Positions 1 to 5,453 of a stretch of 5,521 nt of DNA are shown here, piece by piece. The stretch's first letter is position 1, and every line of letters begins with the position of its first letter. The stretch comes from Desulfobacterales bacterium C00003106 (lineage in GTDB: Bacteria; Desulfobacterota; Desulfobacteria; Desulfobacterales; C00003106). Made by a program: the position numbers and the translations under genes. The notes beneath the pieces were generated by a model. The model searched no databases. It worked only from the letters and a program-made list of their open reading frames with translations, and was not told the origin of the DNA. The stretch covers positions 1 through 5,521 of the forward strand of contig MAXM01000043.1 of assembly GCA_001751015.1 (NCBI GenBank), in the 5' to 3' direction.

Positions 1-46
1 CCTTTACCTCATTGACCTGGTGATTAAGTTCTCCAAAATCTCTCAT
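1..46 (-). CDS. Start of an unidentified gene downstream of fliA (partial)
   Basis: An ATG at 46 (minus strand) opens a frame that stays open to the window edge and encodes MRDFGELNHQVNEVK. It is preceded by AAGGGG about five bases upstream, a good ribosome binding site. The gene lies in the same direction as fliA, 212 bases beyond the fliA stop, so it may be the next gene of the flagellar cluster. The 15 visible residues are polar and could begin a coiled coil, but they are too few to identify a family. Truncated by the window, not necessarily broken. Confidence 0.55.
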   Translation of the reverse strand, partial: MRDFGELNHQVNEVK

Positions 47-97
47 TTCCACCCCTTTTCAATGCTAAAACGCTAACAGCTAACCGCACAGGTTGAA

Positions 98-186
98 TAA
101 TTGCACGGCGTTATCGGTCAAAATCCTCGACAACGTACCCCAATGTACGCCTTACTCGAATTTTTCCCTCTATCCTTGTGCAATTA
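98..186. repeat. 89-bp imperfect palindrome (hairpin) downstream of fliA
   Basis: TAATTGCAC at 98-106 is the exact reverse complement of GTGCAATTA at 178-186, and the centre carries CGTAC (134-138) facing GTACG (145-149) across a six-base loop. Between them the arms match imperfectly (TCAAAATCCTCGA against TCGAATTTTTCC). The inner and outer pairs share almost the same centre, near 142, so the whole unit can fold into one long hairpin. It resembles dispersed intergenic palindromes of the REP/foldback type; no second copy lies in this window, so mobility is unproven. It lies between the fliA stop and the next gene and could end or process the transcript, but it has no clear U-tract. Confidence 0.6.
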
Positions 187-258
187 ATTATCTGAAAGAC
201 TATAGAGTTTCTCTTTTCTTATTTTCTGACCTACTCGATCCTCTCTATATCCCCATTC

Positions 259-1095
259 CTAAGGCTGGTAATATGATTTCAAACGGCTCTTCAGTTTGAT
301 GATTGCCTTGGTCTGTATCTGCGAAATCCTCGATTCCGTCAAATCCATGACGCTTCCAATCTCCTTTAGCGTCAATTCATCATAATAATATAGTGACACA
401 ACCATCTGCTCTTTTGATGAAAGAGTCTTGAGGGCATCGGCAACCACTTTTTTCAGTTCTATCCTGTCTACGTGATCAAGCGCTGTTTTGACGCTTTTGA
501 TCTGGTTTTTGTATGTCTCGTATGAATCAGCGTCGCCGGAATCGACCTTAATCTGCTCGTCTAAGCTTAATACGGAACATCCCTGAACCTCTGCGATCAG
601 CTCATAATATTCCTTAAGTCCGATTCCCATCACCTCGGCGATCTCCAAATCCTCAGCGGGTCTTCCAAATTTTGCATCAGCCGTGCAAATCGCTTTCTCA
701 AGTGCCTGAATTTTTTTCCTGATTGAGCGCGAGAATTGATCCATACCCCGCAGCTCGTCGAGTATCGCCCCTTTGATCCTGAATTCCGCATAGGTCTTAA
801 ACTGAATTGCGCGTTCCGGTTCAAACTTGTTTATCGCGTCAACCAGCCCCAGGGAGCCTGCGCTTATCAACTCATCAAGGGATATGCTGGGAGGGATCTT
901 CATGGCCATCTTTCCGGCTATGTACTTTACAAACGGCGCGTATTGAAGGACCATGTCCCTCCGCTCCTCATCAGATAAGACAGTCCCGGAATTCGAATAA
1001 TGACTTGCCTGATTGGTTTGTTGCATCATGTTCCCGCCACAGGACGCCGTCCCGAAATTCGAATAAACAGTCTCTTGATTGGCTTGCTGCATCAT
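259..1095 (-). CDS. fliA: Flagellar sigma factor FliA (sigma-28)
   Basis: A sigma-70 family group 3 factor that directs RNA polymerase to late flagellar, motor and chemotaxis promoters and is usually held in check by FlgM. In the 278 residues, region 2 covers about 46-118, with the FliA/WhiG-type stretches LDELISAGSLGLVDA and KTYAEFRIKGAILDELR. Region 3 covers roughly 125-175, and region 4 about 214-272, with the helix-turn-helix TLKEIGSVMDLTESRISQIQ at 242-261. The start at 1095 has a strong GGGAGGG site five bases upstream and lies 15 bases after the flhG stop, so the two genes are co-transcribed. The protein is longer than the usual 240-260 residues because the N-terminal 22 residues are an imperfect tandem copy of the next stretch. 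A second ATGATG at 1029 would give 256 residues, but its ribosome binding site is weaker. Family assignment is secure; the exact start less so. Confidence 0.95.
   Translation of the reverse strand: MMQQANQETVYSNFGTASCGGNMMQQTNQASHYSNSGTVLSDEERRDMVLQYAPFVKYIAGKMAMKIPPSISLDELISAGSLGLVDAINKFEPERAIQFKTYAEFRIKGAILDELRGMDQFSRSIRKKIQALEKAICTADAKFGRPAEDLEIAEVMGIGLKEYYELIAEVQGCSVLSLDEQIKVDSGDADSYETYKNQIKSVKTALDHVDRIELKKVVADALKTLSSKEQMVVSLYYYDELTLKEIGSVMDLTESRISQIQTKAIIKLKSRLKSYYQP
982..1095 (-). repeat. Tandem duplication at the 5' end of fliA (66-base period)
   Basis: On the minus strand, ATGATGCAGCAAGCCAATCA at 1095 recurs as ATGATGCAACAAACCAATCA at 1029. The similarity continues for 16 codons (about 38 of 48 bases) through TATTCGAAT and GGGAC. 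The encoded proteins are MMQQANQETVYSNFGT and MMQQTNQASHYSNSGT. The period is 66 bases, so the frame is kept. The differences between copies suggest the duplication is not recent. Confidence 0.85.
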
Positions 1096-1110
1096 CTTGC
1101 CCTCCCGGTC

Positions 1111-1995
1111 TTAGTAAAAGCCTATGATTTTTTTCCAGAAAAATTTTATATTTCCGTCACAAACGTCTTTATTTGAAGATTCAATTATCTGTTTTCCTAT
1201 TTCCGTAATGCTTTTACTTGCTGCTGTTTCAGGATAAAGACCGATAATGGGCTGCTGTTTTCTCACAGCCTTGCCAAAATTGGCATCCGTGGGTATAAAG
1301 CCTACATAGTCCATGGACACGTTGCCGAGGAATCTATCGACCGCGTTGCTCAGATTCCTGTACACGAATTCGGCTTCCCTTGGGCCTGTTGTCATATTTA
1401 CCAGAATCTTATACGTGTTAGTCCCATGTTTCGTATACAGCACCTTGATAAGTGCGTAAGCATCGGTAATGGAAGTCGGTTCCGGTGTCACCACGACAAT
1501 TCTTTCCCCCGCCGCGATATTGAAGTATGTTACATTTGAGGAAATCCCGGCGCATGTATCAATCAGGAATATGTCGAATGAATCGTCCACGCGGTCAAAT
1601 TCGCTCAAAAGGTCAAGTTTTTGACCCCCTGTCAATTCCGCAAGGTCCTGCATGCCGGAGCCTGCCGGTATGATGCAGATACCTTCGGGTCCCCTTACAA
1701 GAACATCAGAAAGGGACTTTTCTCCGCTAATGACATGCTTTATGTTATGCTCTATAGTCAGACCGAATATGATATCAAGATTGGCCAATCCAAGATCCGC
1801 ATCAAGTATCAGTACGCGTTTTCCCATCCTCCTGAAAGCTATGGCAAGATTCCCTGCGATATTGGTCTTCCCGACACCGCCCTTGCCGCTCGTAACGGCG
1901 ATTACACGCGGTATCCCCTCTGATAAACCCGGCGTTGGGTCCGGCCGGCCCGCCTCTCTATCCACCATCTGTCTCAAACCGCGTGCCTGATTCAT
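1111..1995 (-). CDS. flhG: FlhG/FleN, MinD-like ATPase controlling flagellar number and placement
   Basis: A P-loop ATPase of the MinD/ParA group that partners the SRP-like GTPase FlhF and limits the number or position of flagella. The chosen ATG at 1995 has GGAG seven bases upstream and gives 294 residues starting MNQARGLRQMV. That is the N-terminal (D/N)QAxxLR helix known in FlhG for stimulating FlhF GTP hydrolysis. The deviant Walker A SGKGGVGKT is at 36-44, switch I DADLGLANLD at 65-74, and the Walker B/switch II IDTCAG at 145-150, where most relatives read DTGAG. The C-terminal tail IKFFWKKIIGFY (283-294) is basic and aromatic, consistent with the amphipathic membrane-targeting helix of MinD proteins. 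An in-frame TTG at 2055 would add 20 poorly conserved lysine-rich residues and is less likely. No flhF lies next to it. It has its own upstream sigma-54-like promoter, and fliA follows by 15 bases. Confidence 0.93.
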   Translation of the reverse strand: MNQARGLRQMVDREAGRPDPTPGLSEGIPRVIAVTSGKGGVGKTNIAGNLAIAFRRMGKRVLILDADLGLANLDIIFGLTIEHNIKHVISGEKSLSDVLVRGPEGICIIPAGSGMQDLAELTGGQKLDLLSEFDRVDDSFDIFLIDTCAGISSNVTYFNIAAGERIVVVTPEPTSITDAYALIKVLYTKHGTNTYKILVNMTTGPREAEFVYRNLSNAVDRFLGNVSMDYVGFIPTDANFGKAVRKQQPIIGLYPETAASKSITEIGKQIIESSNKDVCDGNIKFFWKKIIGFY

Positions 1996-2002
1996 ATTGA
2001 TT

Positions 2003-2006
2003 CTCC
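2003..2006 (-). promoter_or_regulatory. Ribosome binding site of flhG
   Basis: GGAG on the minus strand, seven bases before the ATG at 1995. Together with the conserved MNQARGLR N-terminus it fixes the start downstream of the in-frame TTG at 2055. Confidence 0.65.
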
Positions 2007-2098
2007 GTTGATTGTTCTGTGTTGCCTGCCGTTTGGTCTTCTTTTTCCCTGACAAGCGGCATGACTTGGTTCAACGCATCAGTTACCTTAATACCAGA

Positions 2099-2114
2099 AG
2101 CAAGAATAATGCCA
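2099..2114 (-). promoter_or_regulatory. Sigma-54 (RpoN) type promoter for flhG-fliA
   Basis: On the minus strand the bases read TGGCAT-TATTC-TTGCT. This matches the RpoN consensus TGGCAC-N5-TTGCW at all but one of the specified positions, with the -24 GG and -12 GC at the required spacing. Transcription would start near 2088, giving a leader of about 93 bases before the flhG ATG. It sits just after the palindromic element (2125-2304), which separates these genes from fliN. It would allow flhG and fliA to be expressed independently of motA-fliM-fliN. RpoN promoters need an enhancer-binding protein such as FlrA/FlrC or FleQ; no operator for it is recognised here. Confidence 0.65.
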
Positions 2115-2124
2115 ATCAAGGTTG

Positions 2125-2304
2125 GGAACGGGGACGGAATAACTTTCCCAAGTAGGCGCATAGATTTGGGTTAAATTTGTTCGATCTCAAATTACAAAAG
2201 TTGATGGAATAGCAAGCTATTTTGATGCTTTTGGGATTTGAGATCGGGCAAAGGTAGCCTGAAGCTGTGATGCATAGTTGAGGAAGTTATTTCGTCCCCG
2301 TTCC
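2125..2304. repeat. Complete 180-bp palindromic repeat element (MITE/foldback-like) between fliN and flhG
   Basis: The ends are inverted repeats: 2125-2148 begins GGAACGGGGACGGAATAACT and 2281-2304 is its reverse complement with about 21 of 24 matches. A second inner pair, TTTGTTCGATCTCAAAT against ATTTGAGATCGGGCAAA, is also inverted. The exact centre (AATAGC-AA-GCTATT, 2208-2221) coincides with the element midpoint, so nearly the whole unit can fold as one long bulged hairpin. The trinucleotide TTG flanks both ends (2122-2124 and 2305-2307), a possible 3-bp target duplication. There is no ORF of transposase type, so it is non-autonomous. A second copy starts at 5454 with 66 of 68 bases identical. 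The right end is three bases from the fliN stop codon. Confidence 0.88.
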
Positions 2305-2307
2305 TTG

Positions 2308-2691
2308 CTACTTGAATGACTCAATACGTTCTATCGGGCTGACTATATCGGTTAACCTGACAGCGAGTTTTTCGTTCACTACAATCACCTCGCCCCTGGC
2401 AACCAGCTTGTTATTTATCAGTATTTCCATAGGTTCCCCGGCGCTCTTGTTCAGCTCAACTATGGAACCCGGCCCTAATTGAAGAAGATCATTGACAACC
2501 ATACGGGTCCGGCCCAACTCCACGGATATCCCCAGCGGGATATCAAGTATGAAATCGATCGGACGCGCTTTTTCGGGTTTTCCTCGTTCTTCCTGCGACA
2601 GATTTTGCCCGGATGCATTTGAGGCTTCACTTTTGCCGTTATCTGCAGTCGCATCTTCCCGTTCCTCCAAAACCGCGCTGTTTTCTCTCAT
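2308..2691 (-). CDS. fliN: FliN, flagellar motor switch (C-ring) protein
   Basis: FliN forms the lower rim of the cytoplasmic C-ring with FliM, takes part in rotation switching, and docks the export ATPase through FliH. The product is 127 residues. Residues 1-45 are a polar, acidic, low-complexity linker. Residues 46-120 are the SpoA/C-ring domain, with the family landmarks IPLGISVELGRT (51-62), LLQLGPGSIVELNKSAGEP (69-87) and LVARGEVIVVNEKLAVRLTDI (96-116). The ATG at 2691 shares one base with the fliM stop (TGATG), indicating translational coupling. AAGGAGG lies eight bases upstream. A GTG one codon earlier (2694) is also possible and would change only one residue. The length is typical of short FliN and lacks the CheC-like domain of FliY. 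The palindromic element follows the stop by three bases, yet the C-terminus (VSPIERIESFK) looks complete. Confidence 0.95.
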   Translation of the reverse strand: MRENSAVLEEREDATADNGKSEASNASGQNLSQEERGKPEKARPIDFILDIPLGISVELGRTRMVVNDLLQLGPGSIVELNKSAGEPMEILINNKLVARGEVIVVNEKLAVRLTDIVSPIERIESFK

Positions 2692-3674
2692 CACTCACTC
2701 CTCCTTGGTATTCTTTCTTTTATTTCTATCGCCCTCTTCCCTCTCAGGAGTCCGGCAACGCCATAAAATTTCGGTTCCCCTTCAACATCGACGGTCACCG
2801 TATCTTCCGATGACTTGTCGAGATGAATGATATCTCCAACCTTTAACTCCAGGAACCTTCTCCCTGTCATCTCACAAGAACCAAGAGACACGGCCATGTT
2901 GACCATAGCCTCTTCCAATCTGTTTTGCAGCCGTGTTTTCCAGGCGGCGTCCACTTCGAGATGGTCACTCTGAAATCCAGCGGTCAACTTCGTCCTGATA
3001 GGCTCAATCATCGAATACGGTATGCACATCAAGAGGTTTCCGGCTGTTTTCTCCAGTTCCACATCAAATCTAATTACTATTACGAGCTCATCAGCAGGGA
3101 CTATTGTGGCGAATTGCGGGTTTGTCTCCGAGCGGAGAAGGGTTACGCTCAACTCATGCACCTGGTTCCAGGCTGATTCAAAATCCTTTAGACCCATTTT
3201 GACAACCTTCTGAATCATGTTGTCTTCGATAGCTGTAAAATCGCGACTCTCTATCCTGACATTTCCGGCCCCTGACCCCCCAAGAAACAGATCTACAAGG
3301 CTGAAAACCAATTTGCCTTCCATGACGAAAATGCCATGTCCCCGCAGTGGTTCCATACGGAAAACGTGAAGGCTTGCAGGAACCGGAAGGGACCGGATGA
3401 ATTCTCCAAACTTGATTACATCGGTAGAGAATATGCTTATGTCCGCCAGATTCCTGAGAGCATTTGAAAGACTTGTCCTGAAACTTCCGGCAAATCGTTC
3501 ATTTATTATTTGGAGGGATGGCATTTTCCCTCGAACCGTCCTGCCTCCACTGTGAAAGTCGTAGACTCCGACATCAGAAGATTCAACAGGCAGATCTGTC
3601 TCGGTCTCAAGTTCTCCCCCGCACACCCCCTGCAGAAGGCTGTCTACTTCCTCTTGTGATAAGATATTGCTCAT
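2691..3674 (-). CDS. fliM: FliM, flagellar motor switch protein
   Basis: FliM is the C-ring component that binds phospho-CheY and links FliG to FliN. The 327-residue product begins MSNILSQEEVDSLLQGV, the conserved N-terminal CheY-P binding motif (LSQxEIDxLL), which fixes the ATG at 3674; AGAGGA lies just upstream, rather close. An acidic linker (20-50) follows. The CheC-like middle domain runs from about 52 to 240, with NERFAGSFRTSLSNALR at 58-74 and the GGSG loop (LFLGGSGAG, 129-137). The C-terminal SpoA domain, about 250-322, resembles FliN. An in-frame TTG at 3713 would add 13 residues not seen in the family. It is coupled to fliN at its 3' end. It follows motA after a 105-base gap; in many bacteria motB and fliL occupy this place. 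No separate promoter for it was found. Confidence 0.96.
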   Translation of the reverse strand: MSNILSQEEVDSLLQGVCGGELETETDLPVESSDVGVYDFHSGGRTVRGKMPSLQIINERFAGSFRTSLSNALRNLADISIFSTDVIKFGEFIRSLPVPASLHVFRMEPLRGHGIFVMEGKLVFSLVDLFLGGSGAGNVRIESRDFTAIEDNMIQKVVKMGLKDFESAWNQVHELSVTLLRSETNPQFATIVPADELVIVIRFDVELEKTAGNLLMCIPYSMIEPIRTKLTAGFQSDHLEVDAAWKTRLQNRLEEAMVNMAVSLGSCEMTGRRFLELKVGDIIHLDKSSEDTVTVDVEGEPKFYGVAGLLRGKRAIEIKERIPRRSE

Positions 3675-3756
3675 AAGTCCTCTCAACTCAGACCTTTTTT
3701 TGTTTTCGCACAATCCTCACTGTACTACTAATTCGGTAAAATAAGATGACAATGAT

Positions 3757-3779
3757 CCGAGTTGTTTCGTCCCAGTTCC
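3757..3779. repeat. Solo, degenerate end of the palindromic element abutting motA
   Basis: GTTGTTTCGTCCCAGTTCC (3761-3779) matches the right end of the complete element, GTTATTTCGTCCCCGTTCC (2286-2304), at 17 of 19 positions, and both are followed by TT(A/G). No partner end or inner palindrome is seen between it and fliM. It looks like a relic left by deletion or decay, or a solo end. Its last base directly precedes the motA stop triplet (3780-3782). The short length leaves some chance of coincidence. Confidence 0.5.
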
Positions 3780-4544
3780 TTATTTAAAAAACGACTCTCT
3801 CACATTCGGCGGAACAAAGGTCTGAAGCTTCTGTTCCACGATTCTGGGATTGTCACCCCTTGCGATTGAGAGCACTCCTTCGATCATCAGTTCTTTCATC
3901 AAGACCTCTTCCTTGCTGCGGGCCCTTAATTTCCCGGCTATAGGCATGCAGAAAAGATTTGCCATGATCAAACCGTAGAATGTGGTCAAGAGCGCCACTG
4001 CCATGGCAGGTCCGATTGCGCCCGGATTATCCATGGATTGGAGCAGTTGCACCAACCCTATCAAGGTTCCAATTATTCCGAGGGCAGGCGCAAAAGTCCC
4101 CATGGTAGTAAATATCTCCGCGCCGAGATTGTGCCTCCCCTGGATGAATTCAACTTCATTTTCGAGCACATCTCGTATGGACTGGGGCTCGAATCCGTCT
4201 ATGGACAATTGAACACCCTTCTTCAGAAACCCCTCATCAATGCCATCTATTTCCGACTCAAGCGCGAGTATCCCTTCACGCCTTGCTTTTGTCGAAAGAT
4301 CAATAAATGTTCTGATCAGCCGCTTTGCGGAAGCCTCTTTCTTAAACAAGACATTCCTTACAACCCGGATAACCCCGAGGACATCCTTCAGGGGATAGCT
4401 GATTAATGTTGTGCCCATGGTCCCTCCCAGCACAATCATTAACGATGGGATATTGACAAACATCCCGAGACCGCCTCCCATGAAGATAGCAATGATCACA
4501 AGGCCGAACGCCGACAGAATGCCCAAAATGGTTGCTATGTCCAT
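3780..4544 (-). CDS. motA: MotA, flagellar stator proton/sodium channel subunit
   Basis: MotA is an inner-membrane protein that forms the stator with MotB and converts ion flow into torque on FliG. The chosen ATG at 4544 has AAGGAG six bases upstream and gives 254 residues, typical of the short MotA/PomA type. Four membrane segments are visible: about 4-23, 28-49, 147-168 (TTMGTFAPALGIIGTLIGLV) and 180-202 (AMAVALLTTFYGLIMANLFC). The TM3 proline in FAPALG (P153) and P201 at the end of TM4 correspond to the prolines important for torque. The cytoplasmic loop at 60-140 carries the charged patch ARREGILALESEID (87-100). Reading the frame further upstream gives 41 residues unlike MotA that run through the sigma-54 promoter, so that extension is rejected. 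No motB follows; the next gene is fliM, and a repeat end touches the stop codon. Confidence 0.96.
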   Translation of the reverse strand: MDIATILGILSAFGLVIIAIFMGGGLGMFVNIPSLMIVLGGTMGTTLISYPLKDVLGVIRVVRNVLFKKEASAKRLIRTFIDLSTKARREGILALESEIDGIDEGFLKKGVQLSIDGFEPQSIRDVLENEVEFIQGRHNLGAEIFTTMGTFAPALGIIGTLIGLVQLLQSMDNPGAIGPAMAVALLTTFYGLIMANLFCMPIAGKLRARSKEEVLMKELMIEGVLSIARGDNPRIVEQKLQTFVPPNVRESFFK

Positions 4545-4550
4545 AAAAAA

Positions 4551-4556
4551 CTCCTT
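4551..4556 (-). promoter_or_regulatory. Ribosome binding site of motA
   Basis: AAGGAG on the minus strand, six bases before the ATG at 4544. It decides the start against the in-frame upstream extension, which would place the initiation codon upstream of the promoter. Confidence 0.8.
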
Positions 4557-4593
4557 TTCGCAAAACTTGCTTTTGTTCTTCAACCGTGCATGT

Positions 4594-4609
4594 AGCAACC
4601 TTTGTGCCA
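4594..4609 (-). promoter_or_regulatory. Sigma-54 (RpoN) promoter of the motA-fliM-fliN operon
   Basis: On the minus strand the bases read TGGCAC-AAAGG-TTGCT, matching every specified position of the RpoN consensus TGGCAC-N5-TTGCW, with the -24 GG and -12 GC correctly spaced. Transcription would start near 4583, about 40 bases before the motA ATG and upstream of its Shine-Dalgarno site. This places the operon among middle flagellar genes that need RpoN and an enhancer-binding protein, as established in Vibrio, Pseudomonas and Campylobacter. Placement under the same scheme here is inference. Confidence 0.85.
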
Positions 4610-4629
4610 TGCTTGGGGCTCGGGGGAAA

Positions 4630-4663
4630 AAACAAGGTAACCCTGAACCCCGACCCCTTGTTT
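4630..4663 (-). terminator. Hairpin with U-tract upstream of the motA promoter
   Basis: AAACAAGG (minus strand, ending the 4656-4663 arm) pairs with CCTTGTTT (4630-4637) around an 18-base G-rich loop, and the second arm runs straight into TTTTTTCCCC. In minus orientation this has the shape of an intrinsic terminator that would shield the motA promoter from upstream transcription. The stem is only 8 bp and mostly A-T, and the loop is large, so it could also be a REP-like palindrome. Confidence 0.3.
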
Positions 4664-4812
4664 GCAATCAAGATGTTTGAGCCCTGATGGATATGGTGTG
4701 TTGGCAGACCATCGCGCCCCTGTCTCGCGTCAAACCTCAATGGGCACGTCAAGATATTGACGGAAATCTTGTTCCAAAAAGGAGCTTTCGCAACTCTGTT
4801 CCTGATTTTGTC

Positions 4813-4841
4813 TTGATAATCTTGGAGTGGAGTCATATATT
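4813..4841 (+). promoter_or_regulatory. Sigma-70-like promoter facing arfB
   Basis: TTGATA (4813-4818) and TATATT (4836-4841) are separated by exactly 17 bases, and each differs from the consensus hexamer at one position. The start would be near 4848, giving a leader of about 147 bases before arfB. No other gene on the plus strand would use it. It rests on sequence match alone. Confidence 0.45.
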
Positions 4842-4994
4842 GTTGTGATTTTGTATGGCTTCGCGGTTTCAAAGATATAGGAACACTCCTTTTTCCTGCC
4901 GCCTTCCAGGAAAAGAATTCTCCCGTTATTTGAAACGCTCAATTCAGGAAAAAGGAAACTGCGGAAATAAGGTAATGGATGAGGCTGCCGGAGC

Positions 4995-5420
4995 ATGATT
5001 CCGATCACACACACGATTGCGATTGACGAAATGGAAATCCATGAGGAATTTGTTCATGCCTCGGGACCGGGTGGCCAAAACGTGAACAAGGTGGCTACGG
5101 CGGTGCAGCTCCGCTTTGACGTGCGCAACTCTCCCAGCCTTCCCGCTGACGTCCGCACGCGTCTGATTCGTTTGTCGGGAAAGCGGATTACCGAAAAGGG
5201 CGTGTTGATCATAAATGCATGCAGATTCCGTTCTCAAAAGCAGAACCGCAGGGATGCGATCGGGCGGCTGGTTGAGTTGGTCCGCGCAGCCGCCAGGAAA
5301 CCGGTACCGCGTCGCAAGACACACTCGACAGTCTCATCCAGGATCAGGCGCCTGGAGGCCAAGCGCCGTCGCGGCGATGTGAAACAGCGGCGACGGTCTG
5401 TTTCGCCTTTTGTGGAATAG
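4995..5420 (+). CDS. arfB: ArfB (YaeJ-type) peptidyl-tRNA hydrolase, ribosome rescue
   Basis: ArfB enters ribosomes stalled without a stop codon and releases the nascent chain by hydrolysing peptidyl-tRNA. The product is 141 residues, close to E. coli YaeJ (140). The release-factor-like catalytic domain is at about 3-100, with HASGPGGQNVNKVATAV at 21-37; GGQ (26-28) is the catalytic motif. The C-terminal tail (101-137) is strongly basic (KPVPRRKTHSTVSSR, EAKRRRGDVKQRRRS), as needed to sit in the empty mRNA channel, and this separates it from true release factors and from the ICT1 mitochondrial form. The start ATG at 4995 is preceded by GAGG about ten bases upstream (a closer GGAG is too near). 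The gene is visibly richer in G and C than the flagellar genes and is oriented away from them, so it is an independent housekeeping unit. Confidence 0.95.
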   Translation: MIPITHTIAIDEMEIHEEFVHASGPGGQNVNKVATAVQLRFDVRNSPSLPADVRTRLIRLSGKRITEKGVLIINACRFRSQKQNRRDAIGRLVELVRAAARKPVPRRKTHSTVSSRIRRLEAKRRRGDVKQRRRSVSPFVE

Positions 5421-5453
5421 ATCTCTCTCTGCTTTTTTTATTCATGGAGATTA

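Larger units (their letters stand above)
4545..4994. other. 450-base divergent intergenic region between motA and arfB
   Basis: No intact gene is seen in this stretch. It contains the sigma-54 promoter and leader of motA, the small hairpin above, and a sigma-70-like promoter pointing to arfB. At 4621-4740 the minus strand encodes, in a frame without a plausible start, DGLPTHHIHQGSNILIANK followed by GSGFRVTLFFPP. This resembles the last part of a histidine-kinase ATPase domain (glycine-rich G2 box, then GGxI...GxxFxxxLP) with small deletions. If real, it is a decayed fragment; the likeness is by eye and weak. Other open frames here (for example 4730-5014 minus) match nothing I recognise. Confidence 0.5.

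Noticed and set aside
93..299. Plus-strand 68-codon frame at the left end
   Set aside because: It runs through the 89-bp palindrome and the fliA 3' end, with no ribosome binding site or recognisable protein.
1958..2161. Minus-strand 67-codon frame starting inside the palindromic element and running into flhG
   Set aside because: Its start lies in the repeat, its middle is the sigma-54-like promoter, and its end overlaps flhG in another frame. No family resemblance, so an accidental frame.
4545..4667. 41-residue N-terminal extension of MotA
   Set aside because: It would start upstream of the sigma-54 promoter, is arginine-rich and unlike MotA, while the ATG at 4544 has an excellent ribosome binding site and the family N-terminus.
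4730..5014. Minus-strand 94-codon frame overlapping the arfB start
   Set aside because: Start lies within arfB on the other strand, no convincing ribosome binding site, no family likeness; an FlbD-like protein was considered because flbD often precedes motA, but the sequence does not fit.
5421..5453. Intrinsic terminator after arfB suggested by a run of seven T
   Set aside because: The T-run at about 5433-5439 has no stable stem before it; the adjacent palindromic element might serve instead, but it is cut off.
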